NCBI GenBank assembly: GCA_963702695.1
Contig: CAVPDS010000029.1
Span: 248,001-312,000, forward strand
Direction of reading: 5' to 3'
Length of the DNA stretch: 64,000 bases
DNA from: VAZQ01 sp963702695
GTDB lineage: Bacteria; Pseudomonadota; Alphaproteobacteria; Rhizobiales; Xanthobacteraceae
Shown here: positions 1 to 9,313 of the stretch, in pieces
Layout of the letters: every line of letters starts with the position of its first letter
How positions within the stretch are numbered: the stretch's first letter is position 1
Program-made: the position numbers and the translations under genes
Notes under the pieces: generated by a model
Database searches by the model: none
The model's input: only the letters and a program-made list of their open reading frames with translations
What the model was told of the DNA's origin: nothing

Positions 1-93
1 CTTCAGCATGCGTTCGACCAGCGCCCGCCACTGCGCGCGCGTCGCCGCCGGAAATTCGGCGGCTAGCGAGAGATCGTCGGAAGCATCGCTCAT
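1..93 (-). CDS. Methylmalonyl-CoA mutase small (beta) subunit, N-terminal 31 codons
   Basis: Only the first 31 codons are in the window; the gene runs off the left edge. The start ATG is at 93. The readable peptide carries the FPAATRAQWRALVE stretch typical of the N-terminus of methylmalonyl-CoA mutase small subunits, which act with the large subunit in (R)-methylmalonyl-CoA to succinyl-CoA isomerisation. It lies 45 bp downstream of folK on the same strand, an arrangement I recall from Bradyrhizobium relatives. The call rests on a short peptide, so it is good but not certain. Confidence 0.7.
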   Translation of the reverse strand, partial: MSDASDDLSLAAEFPAATRAQWRALVERMLK

Positions 94-138
94 CGCGGCC
101 AAATTGCCATGGCGCCGCTGCCAGGCCAATCGCTGTAT

Positions 139-651
139 TCATGAGCAGGTCGCGCGCGGTGGCAGCTTTTCGATGCCCTCGGTATCGATCTTGGCCAGCG
201 CGTCGCGCACGCGCACGCCGCGGATCATCCGCTCCGGCGCGATCTCGGCGAGCGGCACCAGCACGAACGCACGCTCGAACATCCGCGGGTGCGGCAGCGT
301 GAGGTCGGCGTCGTCGAGAACGATGTCATCATAGGCGAGGATGTCGATGTCGAGCGGACGCGGGCCCCAGCGTCGCTCCCTCGTTCGGTCGCGGCCGAAG
401 GCACGCTCGACTGTCTGCGCATGCATGAGCAGCGCGTGCGGCGTTAGCTCGGTCGCGACCGCGAGGCAGAGATTGACGAACGGCGGCTGGTCTTCGACGC
501 CCCAAGGCGGGGTGCGGTAATCGGATGAACGCGCCAGCAGCCGCACGGCTTGGCCGTCGCAGAACATCGCGACCGCGCGCTCGAGCGTCGCGCGCACTTC
601 GCCGAGGTTGCCGCCGAAGGCGACGAGAGCATTTTCAGGAAAATTGGACAC
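139..651 (-). CDS. folK: 2-amino-4-hydroxy-6-hydroxymethyldihydropteridine diphosphokinase (HPPK)
   Basis: FolK transfers pyrophosphate from ATP to 6-hydroxymethyl-7,8-dihydropterin, the step before dihydropteroate synthesis in cytosolic folate biosynthesis. The 170-residue protein has the family N-terminus (VAFGGNLGEVRATL), the DYRTPPWG and QPPFVNLC segments, and the signature RWGPRPLDIDILAYDD, whose two aspartates bind Mg-ATP. Length is normal for HPPK. It is third in a minus-strand folP-folB-folK run, 40 bp after folB, so it is probably transcribed with them. Confidence 0.95.
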   Translation of the reverse strand: MSNFPENALVAFGGNLGEVRATLERAVAMFCDGQAVRLLARSSDYRTPPWGVEDQPPFVNLCLAVATELTPHALLMHAQTVERAFGRDRTRERRWGPRPLDIDILAYDDIVLDDADLTLPHPRMFERAFVLVPLAEIAPERMIRGVRVRDALAKIDTEGIEKLPPRATCS

Positions 652-691
652 CGGCTTTCCGTACGAAAATGCGACCGCTCAAAATAAAGCT

Positions 692-1065
692 TCAGCCATC
701 GTCGCCGTCGCGTGTGCGCAGGAGCGTCACACCGACGTCGGTGAAGATCGCCGCGATCGGCGCCTGCGGCTTGTGCACCGTCACGCGCACCGAGCTGATG
801 CGGCCGAACGCCGCGAGGATCGCGTCGGCGACCGCGCCGGCCGCGGCCTCGACCAGCTTGTAGCTCTGCGCGGTGAAGGCGGCGCTGGCGACCTCGACGA
901 TCGCGGAATAGGAGATGGTGTCGATGAGCTTGTCGCTATGCGAAGCGTCGCTCAAGTCGGCTGCAAGCTCGAGATCGAGCACGAAACGCTGACCGACGTG
1001 CGCCTCGTGCTCCATCACACCATGATGGGCGTGAATGATGAGGCCGGTGACGAAGATCGTGTCGC

Positions 1066-1069
<4 letters not shown>
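692..1069 (-). CDS. folB: Dihydroneopterin aldolase
   Basis: FolB converts 7,8-dihydroneopterin to 6-hydroxymethyldihydropterin and glycolaldehyde, feeding FolK. The 125-residue protein starts MSDTIFVTGLIIHAHHGVMEHE, containing the GVxEHE stretch with the catalytic glutamate region. It then has the FVLDLEL strand, the DTISYSAI segment typical of the family and the LVEAAAGAVADAIL helix. Its ATG overlaps the folP stop codon by 4 bp (ATGA), so translation is probably coupled. It sits between folP and folK, which supports the assignment. Confidence 0.94.
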
Positions 1070-1932
<863 letters not shown>

Positions 1933-2050
1933 GGAAGTCGCTTTGCGCTGTGCGCCAGGGGGTGTCAAGCGGGCGGCGCGGGAGCGCGCATCAGCAAGAC
2001 CGATCGCATCAGATTCAATGCGGGCGCCCGTTCAAGGCGAGGGCGCGCAC

Positions 2051-2458
2051 TTAATACGTAATCTTGAGCGGCAGCTTCCTGGCGGTTTCGACCCAGCGGG
2101 TCACCAGCTTCACCGAGGGCAGAAAACGAACCAGCTTTCGCTTCTTGTTGTATTCGGCCATCGATTGCGCGAGGTGCGCGGGGTTGCGGAATTTGAGCTC
2201 ACGCACGGTATCCACCCCGACCGCGCGCAACAGCCCGACGTAGCTCTTGCCCATTCCCTTGATGCGCATGTGATCGGCTGCGTTGGCGCAGGCGAGCAGG
2301 CGTTTTTCGTCGATGCCGGTCTGATCGCTCAGCAGCTTGCGGCCCCTGGCGTCCTTCGCAGCTTCGAGCAGCTTCTCGGTTGTGCGCAGGCCCAGCTTCT
2401 TAAGGACGTCGACCTCGTCCTCATCGAGACCTTCGATGTGGTTGATGGAATAGGTCAT
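2051..2458 (-). CDS. DUF4332 domain protein (helix-hairpin-helix-like)
   Basis: A 135-residue cytosolic protein beginning MTYSINHIEGLDEDEVDVLKKLG. It contains two helix-hairpin-helix-like segments: IEGLDEDEVDVLKKLGLRTTEKLL near the start, and IKGMGKSYVGLLRAVGVDTVREL around residues 65-90. This two-repeat layout matches the DUF4332 family, whose members are thought to bind nucleic acid; no biochemical role is established. ATG 2458 is chosen over an adjacent TTG because a GAGGAAA ribosome site lies 8 bp upstream. It is 36 bp from the DUF2267 gene and probably co-transcribed. Confidence 0.8.
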   Translation of the reverse strand: MTYSINHIEGLDEDEVDVLKKLGLRTTEKLLEAAKDARGRKLLSDQTGIDEKRLLACANAADHMRIKGMGKSYVGLLRAVGVDTVRELKFRNPAHLAQSMAEYNKKRKLVRFLPSVKLVTRWVETARKLPLKITY

Positions 2459-2494
2459 CAACGTTTCCTCACTCGTTCCCGGCAGCAGCCTTGG

Positions 2495-2857
2495 TCAGAC
2501 AAACTGGCCGAGACCAGGGATCGCGGTGACGATCTGTCCGACCGCGTCCTCCCCGATTTTTTCACGTGCGTAACCCAGGATTTCGCGACTGACGGCCTGG
2601 ACCTCACTCATGTTCAGTCCGGCGGCCATCATCCGGCTGCCGACGCCCATGATGCCGCCCATGCCGAACATTCCGCCCGAGTCCGCGGGCGCGGCGTTGA
2701 TCGCCGCCTCCGCACCCGGCAGCTTGTCGAGGAGTGGCTTTACCTTCTCCGCAGGAGCTTCCTTGGCGAGGAACTGCAGAATGATGCCGACGGCCTTCTG
2801 CGCAGCCGTCCGGTCGATGCCAATCTTGGCGACGAGACGCTCTACGAGTTCGTCCAT
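2495..2857 (-). CDS. DUF2267-like small protein
   Basis: A 120-residue protein starting MDELVERLVAKIGID. It has alternating short helices, then a glycine/methionine-rich linker (GGMFGMGGIMGVGSRMM), then a second helical segment ending IPGLGQFV. This resembles DUF2267 proteins, small helical proteins with no assigned biochemical role. The start at 2857 fits family N-termini better than an upstream in-frame start at 2905. It precedes the DUF4332 gene on the same strand. Confidence 0.7.
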   Translation of the reverse strand: MDELVERLVAKIGIDRTAAQKAVGIILQFLAKEAPAEKVKPLLDKLPGAEAAINAAPADSGGMFGMGGIMGVGSRMMAAGLNMSEVQAVSREILGYAREKIGEDAVGQIVTAIPGLGQFV

Positions 2858-3101
2858 CTTGCCCCTCACCAGCCCGCGCCGTGTTAACCATGATGTTTCC
2901 GGCAAACATTGATAAATGCGCGCGGGCCGGCTGCGAAGAGGGTGTTAACGAAAGTGGTGCCGGCGTGGCATTCGTGCATCAGTGACGCGGCGTAGGTTGC
3001 CGAGAACGCATTGCTCGACCGGCGCGCGTCGCGCTACTGATCGGTGACGGCGGCGCGTATGATCCCGTCGTTCCTCACACACGCCAACCAGCAGACCGCC
3101 C

Positions 3102-4511
3102 ATGACCCCTGCACAAGCACTTCCCGCCGTCCTCGCCAAGATCGATGCTGAACTCGACAACAGCCTTGAGCGGCTGTTCGAGTTCCTGAAGATACAATCG
3201 ATCTCCACCGACCCAGCGTTCAAGGAGCAGTGCCGCGCGGGCGCCGATTTCATGGCGCGGGAGTTATCCGGTCTCGGACTCGACACCAGCGTGCGGCCGA
3301 CCGCCGGACATCCGGTAGTCGTCGGCAAGAGCAGCACCGGCGGCAGCGGCCAGAATGGCGGCGGCCCGCGCGTCCTGTTCTACGGCCATTATGACGTACA
3401 GCCGGTTGATCCGCTCGACCTGTGGGAGACGCCGCCGTTTGCGCCGCGCGTTGCGGCGCTTCCCGATGGGCGCAAGATCATCGTCGCCCGCGGCGCCTGC
3501 GATGACAAAGGGCAAGTCATGACTTTCGTCGAGGCCTGCCGTGCCTTCAAGGCGGTGACCGGCGCGCTGCCGCTGCCGATCACGATGATGATCGAGGGCG
3601 AGGAGGAGTGCGGCTCGCAGCACTTGTTCCAGTTCGTGAAGGACAATGCCGGCGAGCTGCGCCAGGACCTGGCGCTGGTCTGCGATACCAGCATGTGGGA
3701 CCCGCAGACGCCGATGATCACCACCTCGCTGCGCGGCCTCGTCTACGAGGAGGTGCGGCTCACCTGCGCCGATCGCGACCTGCATTCGGGTCTGTTCGGC
3801 GGCGCCGCGCAGAACCCGCTGCGCGTGCTCTCACGCATCCTCGCCGCGATGCACGACGACAACGGCCGCGTCAGCATTCCGGGTTTCTACGAGGGCGTCC
3901 ACGAGCTGCCGCCCGACATCAAGTCGGACTTAGCCGGGCTCAACCTTACCGCTGAAGACTTTCTCGGCGCCGTCGGTCTCAAAATCCCCGCCGGCGAGAA
4001 GGACCGCCTCCTGCTCGAGCAGATCGCCACCCGCCCGACCGCCGAGATCAACGGCATCATCGGCGGCTATACCGGCGAGGGGGCAAAGACCGTGATTCCC
4101 GGCCAGGCGATGGCGAAGGTTTCCTTCCGCCTGGTCGGCGCGCAGGACCCTGCGAAAATCCGCGACGCGTTCCGTGCCTTCGTGCGCGCGCGGTTGCCGG
4201 CCGACTGCAAGGCCGAGTTTTCAAATTTCGGCCTGGCGCAGGCGATCGAGCTGCCGTTCGACAATCCGGCGCTCGCCAAGACCCGCACGGCGCTCTCGGA
4301 CGAATGGGGCAAGAAGGCCGTGACGGTGGGCGAGGGCGGCTCGATTCCGATCGTCGGCGACTTCAAGCGCGTGCTCGGCATGGACACCATCATGGTCGGC
4401 TTCGCGCTCGACGACGATCGCGTGCATTCGCCGAACGAGAAGTACGATCTCACGAGCTTCCACAAAGGAACGCGGAGCTGGGCGCGGATTCTGGCGGCGC
4501 TGGCGGGCTGA
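3102..4511 (+). CDS. M20 family metallopeptidase (dipeptidase-like)
   Basis: A cytosolic zinc hydrolase of the ArgE/DapE/carnosinase superfamily, 469 residues, expected to cleave dipeptides or N-acyl amino acids. The metal site is visible in order: YGHYDVQP (His96), ARGACDDKG (bridging Asp134) and EGEEECGS (catalytic Glu and ligand Glu near 167-169). These are followed by the dimerisation (lid) domain from about 215 and DDRVHSPNE near the C-terminus with the last ligand His. The real substrate cannot be read from sequence. It is transcribed alone; the DUF4160 remnant follows after 10 bp. Confidence 0.9.
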   Translation: MTPAQALPAVLAKIDAELDNSLERLFEFLKIQSISTDPAFKEQCRAGADFMARELSGLGLDTSVRPTAGHPVVVGKSSTGGSGQNGGGPRVLFYGHYDVQPVDPLDLWETPPFAPRVAALPDGRKIIVARGACDDKGQVMTFVEACRAFKAVTGALPLPITMMIEGEEECGSQHLFQFVKDNAGELRQDLALVCDTSMWDPQTPMITTSLRGLVYEEVRLTCADRDLHSGLFGGAAQNPLRVLSRILAAMHDDNGRVSIPGFYEGVHELPPDIKSDLAGLNLTAEDFLGAVGLKIPAGEKDRLLLEQIATRPTAEINGIIGGYTGEGAKTVIPGQAMAKVSFRLVGAQDPAKIRDAFRAFVRARLPADCKAEFSNFGLAQAIELPFDNPALAKTRTALSDEWGKKAVTVGEGGSIPIVGDFKRVLGMDTIMVGFALDDDRVHSPNEKYDLTSFHKGTRSWARILAALAG

Positions 4512-4521
4512 ACGGGCCGGG

Positions 4522-4789
4522 ATGCCGACGATCGCAATCTTCTACGGCATTGTGATCCGGATGTATTGGCGCGCACGGCGCACCACACATCCATGCCATC
4601 TACCAAGGCTTTGAGGCGGTCATCGCCATCGACGCTTGCAAGGCCATCGGTGGCTATCTGCCGACCAATGCGCTAAAAATCGTGCGCCGATGGGTGTTTC
4701 TTCGGAGAATTGAACTGAAGAGGAATTGGCTGCGTGGGAAACGGCGCGAACCATTCCTTCAGATTGCCGGGCCGGATGAGATCGAATGA
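4522..4789 (+). pseudogene. DUF4160 protein, frameshifted
   Basis: Frame one opens with ATG 4522 and reads MPTIAIFYGIVIRMYWR, the standard DUF4160 start. Around 4571-4580 the homology passes to another frame, which continues APHIHAIYQGFEAVIAID, GGYLPTNALKIV and LKRNWLRGKR, and ends at the TGA at 4787. Both halves together make a normal DUF4160 of about 88 residues, so one indel has split it, unless this is a sequencing error. Its stop overlaps the start of the DUF2442 gene by ATGA, the usual pairing of these two families. The pair has been suggested to be toxin-antitoxin-like; I cannot confirm that. Confidence 0.8.
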
Positions 4790-5058
4790 TCGAGATCGTG
4801 AAAATTCGCAAGGTCGAGAAGCTGGGCGGCTTTCGCCTGCGGCTCCATTTCTCTGATGGAACCGTGCGCGAGCACGGCTGTTCTGACGTCGTGGCCGAGG
4901 ACGGTCCCATCGCGGTTCCACTCCGCAGCCGCAAATTCTTCGGCCGCGTTTTCCTTCAGCTCGGCGCGTTGACTTGGCCGAACGGGTACGCGCTGGATTC
5001 GATCGCCCTCAACGATGAAATGAAGAAGGCTGGTCTGCTCCGCCAGAGCGCGGCGTGA
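4786..5058 (+). CDS. DUF2442 domain protein
   Basis: A 90-residue protein with the DUF2442 pattern: a beta-hairpin start (IVKIRKVEKLGGFRLRLHFSDG), a central segment, then a C-terminal WPNGYALDSIAL motif that is characteristic of the family. DUF2442 proteins usually sit beside DUF4160 proteins and are small and cytosolic; function is not established. The ATG overlaps the stop of the broken DUF4160 reading frame. Because the partner is frameshifted, this gene may be an orphan remnant. Confidence 0.85.
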   Translation: MIEIVKIRKVEKLGGFRLRLHFSDGTVREHGCSDVVAEDGPIAVPLRSRKFFGRVFLQLGALTWPNGYALDSIALNDEMKKAGLLRQSAA

Positions 5059-5116
5059 TCGCTCGCCGGGGCTGATACAACAATACAAACAGCGACGGAC
5101 CATATCGGAGTAACCA

Positions 5117-5515
5117 ATGTCCGAAACCGTGATCGTCACTCCGGACCAGATTCACCTACGCCCCGGCACCACCGGTCTGGTCAAGGGTCTCCAGGTCATG
5201 CATGTGCACGAGGGCGCGCCCTACATCACGTTTCTTGAATCGGCGGCGAACCACTATGCCCAGGTGCACTCGCACAGCGAGGATGAGATCATGGTGGTGG
5301 TGAAGGGCCGGATGTTCTTCAACGGCACCTGGTGCGAGGTCGGCAGTCTGATCTTCGTCCCCGCCAACGAGGAGTATTGGTACTCGACCGGCGACGAGGC
5401 CTGCCGCGTCGCGCTGATCCGGCCGTTGGGTCGAGGGACGTTCAAGAACGGCATCGAGGGCGTTGCGCCGGCAGTCGACGCGGCCGGCAAGGCACGCAGC
5501 GATCATGCACGCTGA
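5117..5515 (+). CDS. Cupin domain protein
   Basis: A 132-residue single-domain cupin. Cupin motif 1 is seen as HSHSEDEIMVVVKG (His51, His53 and Glu57 as likely metal ligands) and motif 2 as GSLIFVPANEEYWY, with Asn84 in the place of the usual His. It is therefore either a metal-binding cupin with an altered fourth ligand or a non-enzymatic one. Substrate unknown. It overlaps the next gene, a CDGSH protein, by 11 bp, so the two are probably co-translated. Confidence 0.85.
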   Translation: MSETVIVTPDQIHLRPGTTGLVKGLQVMHVHEGAPYITFLESAANHYAQVHSHSEDEIMVVVKGRMFFNGTWCEVGSLIFVPANEEYWYSTGDEACRVALIRPLGRGTFKNGIEGVAPAVDAAGKARSDHAR

Positions 5516-5753
5516 CCGGCCCTACAAGGCGCAGTTGACCGCCGGCGAAACCGTGTTCTGGTGCGCGTGCGGCCGCAGCCAGACGCAGCCGCATTGCGAC
5601 GGCTCCCACCGCGGAACCGCGTACCGTCCGCTGCGCTACGAGCCGCCGCAGACTTTGGTGGTCGCGCTCTGCGGCTGCAAGCAGACCAGGCGGCCGCCGT
5701 TCTGCGACGGCAGTCATCTTGCGTTCCGCGCGGGCGGGGATCAGAAAACGTAA
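5505..5753 (+). CDS. CDGSH iron-sulfur domain protein
   Basis: An 82-residue protein with two CDGSH-type [2Fe-2S] sites. The first is C20-x-C22 followed by C31-DGSH, the second C56-x-C58 followed by C67-DGSH. Each cluster is expected to be held by three Cys and one His, as in mitoNEET-like proteins. ATG 5505 is chosen because the family N-terminus starts just before the first cysteine pair. It overlaps the cupin gene by 11 bp. Likely a cytosolic electron or cluster carrier; partner unknown. Confidence 0.9.
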   Translation: MHADRPYKAQLTAGETVFWCACGRSQTQPHCDGSHRGTAYRPLRYEPPQTLVVALCGCKQTRRPPFCDGSHLAFRAGGDQKT

Positions 5754-5755
5754 CT

Positions 5756-6454
5756 CTATAGCGCCTTGTACCAGCGCTGATCGTAAAGCGCGCCGATCAG
5801 CAGGGCGATCTGGCCGCGGAAATCCCGGGTGTGCCCGGCGAGGGCATGGGCGTCCGCGGTGGCCTGGTCCTTCCACACCTCCACCATCTGGAAGTGATTG
5901 GTGCGCGCCTTCTGCATCAGGACATCGAAGCGCAAGTTGCCGGCGTCCTTGCGCGAGGCCTCGGCAAAGCCCTGCAGCAGCGGGACCGCGGCGTCGCGGT
6001 GAGCCGGATTGGGCGGGCCGATATCGACATGGGTGATCGCATATCGCGCGCCCCGCTCGCGCACCGGCGTAATCGGGCCGACTGCCGTCGCCACGCACAG
6101 CCGGTCGTCGATCGGCGCGATCAGGAACGGCGCGATCTGATCGCGGAATTGCTTCACGTAAGCGGCGCCGGTGTGGGCGTCGAGCGCCTGCTGGTCCTTC
6201 CACACTTCGAGCAGCGCAAACTGGCTCGTCGGCGCGATGCGCTGCAATGCCTCGAAGCGCAGCGCGCCGGCCTCCTTGCGGCTCGCCGCAGCCAGCGCTT
6301 TCAGCATCGCCGCGGTCGGGTTCTTCGCGGTGGGCAGAACCTCGATGTAGCTGATGATGAAGATCGTCTGCGCCGTGTCCTGCGCGTGCGCGGCCGACAA
6401 TGTCGCGAGCTGCGAAAGCGCCAGGATCAACACGGCGTGCAAGAAAGCGCGCAT
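5756..6454 (-). CDS. Secreted tandem ABM-domain protein (antibiotic-biosynthesis-monooxygenase-like), copy 1
   Basis: A 232-residue protein with an N-terminal signal peptide (MRAFLHAVLILALSQLATLS, cleavage likely after AHA). Two ABM-type ferredoxin-like domains follow, one around residues 30-125 and one around 135-230. Each carries the family pattern RKEAGxLRFE...FxxxEVWKDQ..DAH. ABM folds include quinol monooxygenases and haem-degrading enzymes; the tandem, exported form here has no assigned reaction. Start at 6454 gives a clean signal peptide. The adjacent gene at 6710-7396 is a paralogue on the same strand. Confidence 0.75.
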   Translation of the reverse strand: MRAFLHAVLILALSQLATLSAAHAQDTAQTIFIISYIEVLPTAKNPTAAMLKALAAASRKEAGALRFEALQRIAPTSQFALLEVWKDQQALDAHTGAAYVKQFRDQIAPFLIAPIDDRLCVATAVGPITPVRERGARYAITHVDIGPPNPAHRDAAVPLLQGFAEASRKDAGNLRFDVLMQKARTNHFQMVEVWKDQATADAHALAGHTRDFRGQIALLIGALYDQRWYKAL

Positions 6455-6709
6455 CTTCCCTCCCTCGATAGTTGTGGATCGAGCGTAGTGCGGGCGCGCC
6501 GCGATCGTCAAATGTTGGCCGTCCGTCGGATAGGTAGATCACAGCGAAACCCATCATGCAGCATGGAAAATGCCCTGATGGATTGAACAACGTGAAACTG
6601 CCAAGGCTTAACGCTCGGCGACGAAATGAGGGGTTTTCGCTTCGCCCTACCCATCCCACGAAGCAAGCTCGACATTATGCCTGCCGAGCCGCGGGAGCAG
6701 CTCCGGAGA

Positions 6710-7396
6710 TCACAGCGCCTTGTAGAAGCGCTGGTCGTAGAGCGCGCCGGTCAGCGGATAGAGCTGGGTGCGAAACTCCTTGGTTTTCGAGGCGATCTCG
6801 TGGGCGCTCTCGGATTTCTGGTCCTTCCAGACCTCGATCGTCGTGAAATGATTGGTGCGGGCTTTCATCTGCTGCGCTTCGTAGCGCAGGTTGCCCGGCT
6901 CCTTGCGGGTCTGCTCGGCGAACGGGGTCAGCATGGCGATGCACTTCTCGCGGTTCGGCGGGCCGACGTCGACATGGGTCACCACATAGATCGAGCCACG
7001 GGCGCCGGCCGAGGGCATCGCGCCCACCGCGGTCGCGATCGATTCACGGTCGTCGATCGGCGACAGCAGCATCGGCGTGATCTTGTCGCGGAACTGCTTC
7101 TGGCTGGCGGCGGCGCCGTGGGCATCGAAGGCGGCGCGGTCCTTCCAGGCTTCGAGCACCACGAACTGATTGTTTTCGGTGGTGCGCTGGAGCACTTCGA
7201 AGCGCAGCGCACCGGCCTCCTTGCGGCTCCCCTCGGCCAACTGGCGCAGTGCCGTGGCGGCCTGGCTCTTCGAAGCCGGCGCCACTTCGAGATAGCTCAC
7301 CATGTAAACGGTCGGATCCCCTTGCGCGCGCGCAGTCGAAAGCGCGGCGAGCGGCATCAGCGCAGCAGCAAGCATGAGATGCATGAAAAGACGCAT
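6710..7396 (-). CDS. Secreted tandem ABM-domain protein, copy 2
   Basis: 228 residues, paralogous over its full length to the protein at 5756-6454. Both have a signal peptide (MRLFMHLMLAAALMPLAALS, cleavage likely after ARA), two ABM domains with EAGALRFE and EPGNLRYE segments, EAWKD and EVWKD motifs, and nearly the same C-terminus (GALYDQRFYKAL here, GALYDQRWYKAL in copy 1). The close match indicates a local tandem duplication; the copies are separated by 255 bp. The ATG at 7396 is the only one that starts directly at the signal peptide. Periplasmic location is inferred. Confidence 0.75.
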   Translation of the reverse strand: MRLFMHLMLAAALMPLAALSTARAQGDPTVYMVSYLEVAPASKSQAATALRQLAEGSRKEAGALRFEVLQRTTENNQFVVLEAWKDRAAFDAHGAAASQKQFRDKITPMLLSPIDDRESIATAVGAMPSAGARGSIYVVTHVDVGPPNREKCIAMLTPFAEQTRKEPGNLRYEAQQMKARTNHFTTIEVWKDQKSESAHEIASKTKEFRTQLYPLTGALYDQRFYKAL

Positions 7397-7482
7397 GGCG
7401 TTTCCCCGGTTGTGCTTTATCGGACGATGGTAATGCGGTCGTCCCCACGCCGTCAAAGCCGTTTCGCTGCGTCCGCACCCGT

Positions 7483-9162
7483 TCAGGGCGCCGGCACGGT
7501 GAGCAGGCTCGGAAAGGCGCGGCCTCGGATATCGTAAACGCGCGCGTAGCTCACGCCGTCGCGCACCACGTCAACCCAGAGCGGCGCATCGAAGTGGGCG
7601 CAGTAGAACTCCCCGAGCATCATCGCGAAATCGGCGTCCTTGGGGTCCCAGGTGGTTTCGAAATCCGCTCCAAGCTCGACCTGCGGCGAGCGATGCGGGC
7701 CGCAGACCGCAAGCTTCCAGCGCCGATCTGCTGGCTTCGTGAGACGAAGCTCGGCAAGCTTGGCGGCGAGGCCCTGAGACGCCTGCTTGAGCGACAGGCC
7801 CCAATAGTCGAGCATGAATTTCTGCCGCGCTACGGCCATGCCGCCGGCCATGCGATTGAAGTGGGTGTACTCGTACGGATGTAGCCGGACCATCGCGATC
7901 ACGGGCAGCACGACGCCGGCAGCCATCACAGCGGCCGCGGTCGCGGCCAGCGCGCGGCCGCGCAGCGCCGACACCTCGATCAGCCACGCGCCGGCGAGAC
8001 CTCCGAGCACGGCGAACGGCGGCAGCACGAACACGAAATGACGGATGCCGTTGTACATCGCCGGCCGCACGATCACCGTGACGACGATCGGCAGCAGCGC
8101 CGCCGACGCCACGGCGAACAGCAGCGCACGCCGCTGCGGCGCAACGCTACGTCGGAACGCCGCAATCATGGCACCGGCAGCGCCGGCGAGGCCGAGCAGG
8201 GAAAAGATCTCCGGCAGCTTGAGCGCCATCAGGGTCGGCACGTAGCTGCGCGGCATGTCGGTCACGAGGATGAGTTGGCCGTCGAACAGCTCGCTCCAGG
8301 GCTTTTCGAAGAAGCGCGAGAAATAGGCGACGGCGTGGAACGGATTGAGCGGATCGACGACGGACCACGGCCAAACGACGGCCATGATGGCATAGCCGAG
8401 CAATGCCGCCGGCACGAGCGCCAGCACAAACCGTCCAGCGCGCGCGGCGGCGGACCGCAAGCCGAGCGCCCGGCAATCGATTCCGAACAGAAGCGCAAGC
8501 GCCGCCACCAGTTCGATCACGCCGAAGCCGCCCATCACCCTCGATCCGATCGAGAGGCCGAAGCCGAGACCGAGAAGCAGTCCGGTGCGGAGGGTCAAGG
8601 CTGGATATCCCTCGAATGCCCGCACCAGGCCCAGCAGCAGGATCGCCATCGCGACCGCGAACGGCGCGTCCTTGGCGTTCATGAACATGTGGCCGACATA
8701 GAGCGGGCAGGTCGCCAGCAGAACAAGCGCGATCAGGCCGGCGAGCGGACTGCCGATGCGGCGGCCGGTCCGCCAAGCGGCGATCATGCCGACAATGCCG
8801 ACGGCCGCCCCGACCAGCCGCCGCGTCTCGAACAGCGTGAATGGGAGCACCTTGGCGGAGAGCGCGGCCAGCATGTCGAAGCCGCCGCCGTATTCGTACA
8901 GATTGACGAAGGAGAGTGCCCGCTGGTCGTGAAAGCCGGAGCCGTAATAGGCGAGCAGCAGGCCGCCATATTCGGAGTGGGTGTAGTCGTCCCAGCCGAG
9001 TCCGTAATCGCGAAAAGTCGCGAGCGCGATGGCCGCGACGACGAGCAGCAGCGCAATGGCAATGCGGTCGAAGACAAACGAGCCAACCCACGCCGGGGGC
9101 GCGGGTTCGCTCGGCTGAAAGGCGCTGGGCCGGGCAGGCTTGGTGAGAGATCCATCGGCCGA
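7483..9162 (-). CDS. Integral-membrane glycosyltransferase (GT39/ArnT-like); start codon missing or frameshifted
   Basis: The frame is open from the stop at 7483 up to an in-frame TAA at 9163. It encodes a polytopic protein with a GT-C-like N-terminal segment (GWDDYTHSEYGGLLL, with the acidic pair after TM1), followed by many hydrophobic helices and a soluble C-terminus. Such proteins transfer a sugar from a lipid-linked donor on the periplasmic side. The first ATG in frame (8874) would delete TM1 and the catalytic Asp-Asp loop, and no GTG or TTG lies between it and the upstream stop. ATG 9155 in another frame would join if one base were restored in the G5 tract at 9095-9099. Confidence 0.75.
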   Translation of the reverse strand, partial: SADGSLTKPARPSAFQPSEPAPPAWVGSFVFDRIAIALLLVVAAIALATFRDYGLGWDDYTHSEYGGLLLAYYGSGFHDQRALSFVNLYEYGGGFDMLAALSAKVLPFTLFETRRLVGAAVGIVGMIAAWRTGRRIGSPLAGLIALVLLATCPLYVGHMFMNAKDAPFAVAMAILLLGLVRAFEGYPALTLRTGLLLGLGFGLSIGSRVMGGFGVIELVAALALLFGIDCRALGLRSAAARAGRFVLALVPAALLGYAIMAVVWPWSVVDPLNPFHAVAYFSRFFEKPWSELFDGQLILVTDMPRSYVPTLMALKLPEIFSLLGLAGAAGAMIAAFRRSVAPQRRALLFAVASAALLPIVVTVIVRPAMYNGIRHFVFVLPPFAVLGGLAGAWLIEVSALRGRALAATAAAVMAAGVVLPVIAMVRLHPYEYTHFNRMAGGMAVARQKFMLDYWGLSLKQASQGLAAKLAELRLTKPADRRWKLAVCGPHRSPQVELGADFETTWDPKDADFAMMLGEFYCAHFDAPLWVDVVRDGVSYARVYDIRGRAFPSLLTVPAP

Positions 9163-9226
9163 TTATAGAGACACCGATAGCCTCATGGCCCGTCGCCCGC
9201 GGCAGGCGGCGACTTTGCCGCGGCAA

Positions 9227-9310
9227 GAGCATAATCCCGAAATGTTGCAGCCTTTTCGGATCGGATCATGCGAGAAGCGGAGCAGGATCGCTTCAATCTG
9301 AAGCGATCCT
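9227..9310. repeat. Rhizobiales-type palindromic intergenic element, copy 1, with hairpin
   Basis: Positions 9227-9272 resemble 39576-39627 (about 80 percent by eye). Both run GAGC(A/T)T..ATCCCG..AAA..TTGCA...TTTTCGGATC.GAT.ATGCG, and the element folds on itself. Immediately after it, 9284-9310 is a perfect 12-bp inverted repeat (AGGATCGCTTCA, loop ATC) placed 3 bp beyond the sodB stop codon. The hairpin could end or stabilise the sodB transcript; there is no T tract. Confidence 0.7.
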
Positions 9311-9313
9311 GGC

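Noticed and set aside
8147..9232. 361-residue minus-strand frame overlapping the glycosyltransferase
   Set aside because: Arg/Ala/His-rich shadow frame; the overlapping frame carries the conserved hydrophobic segments.
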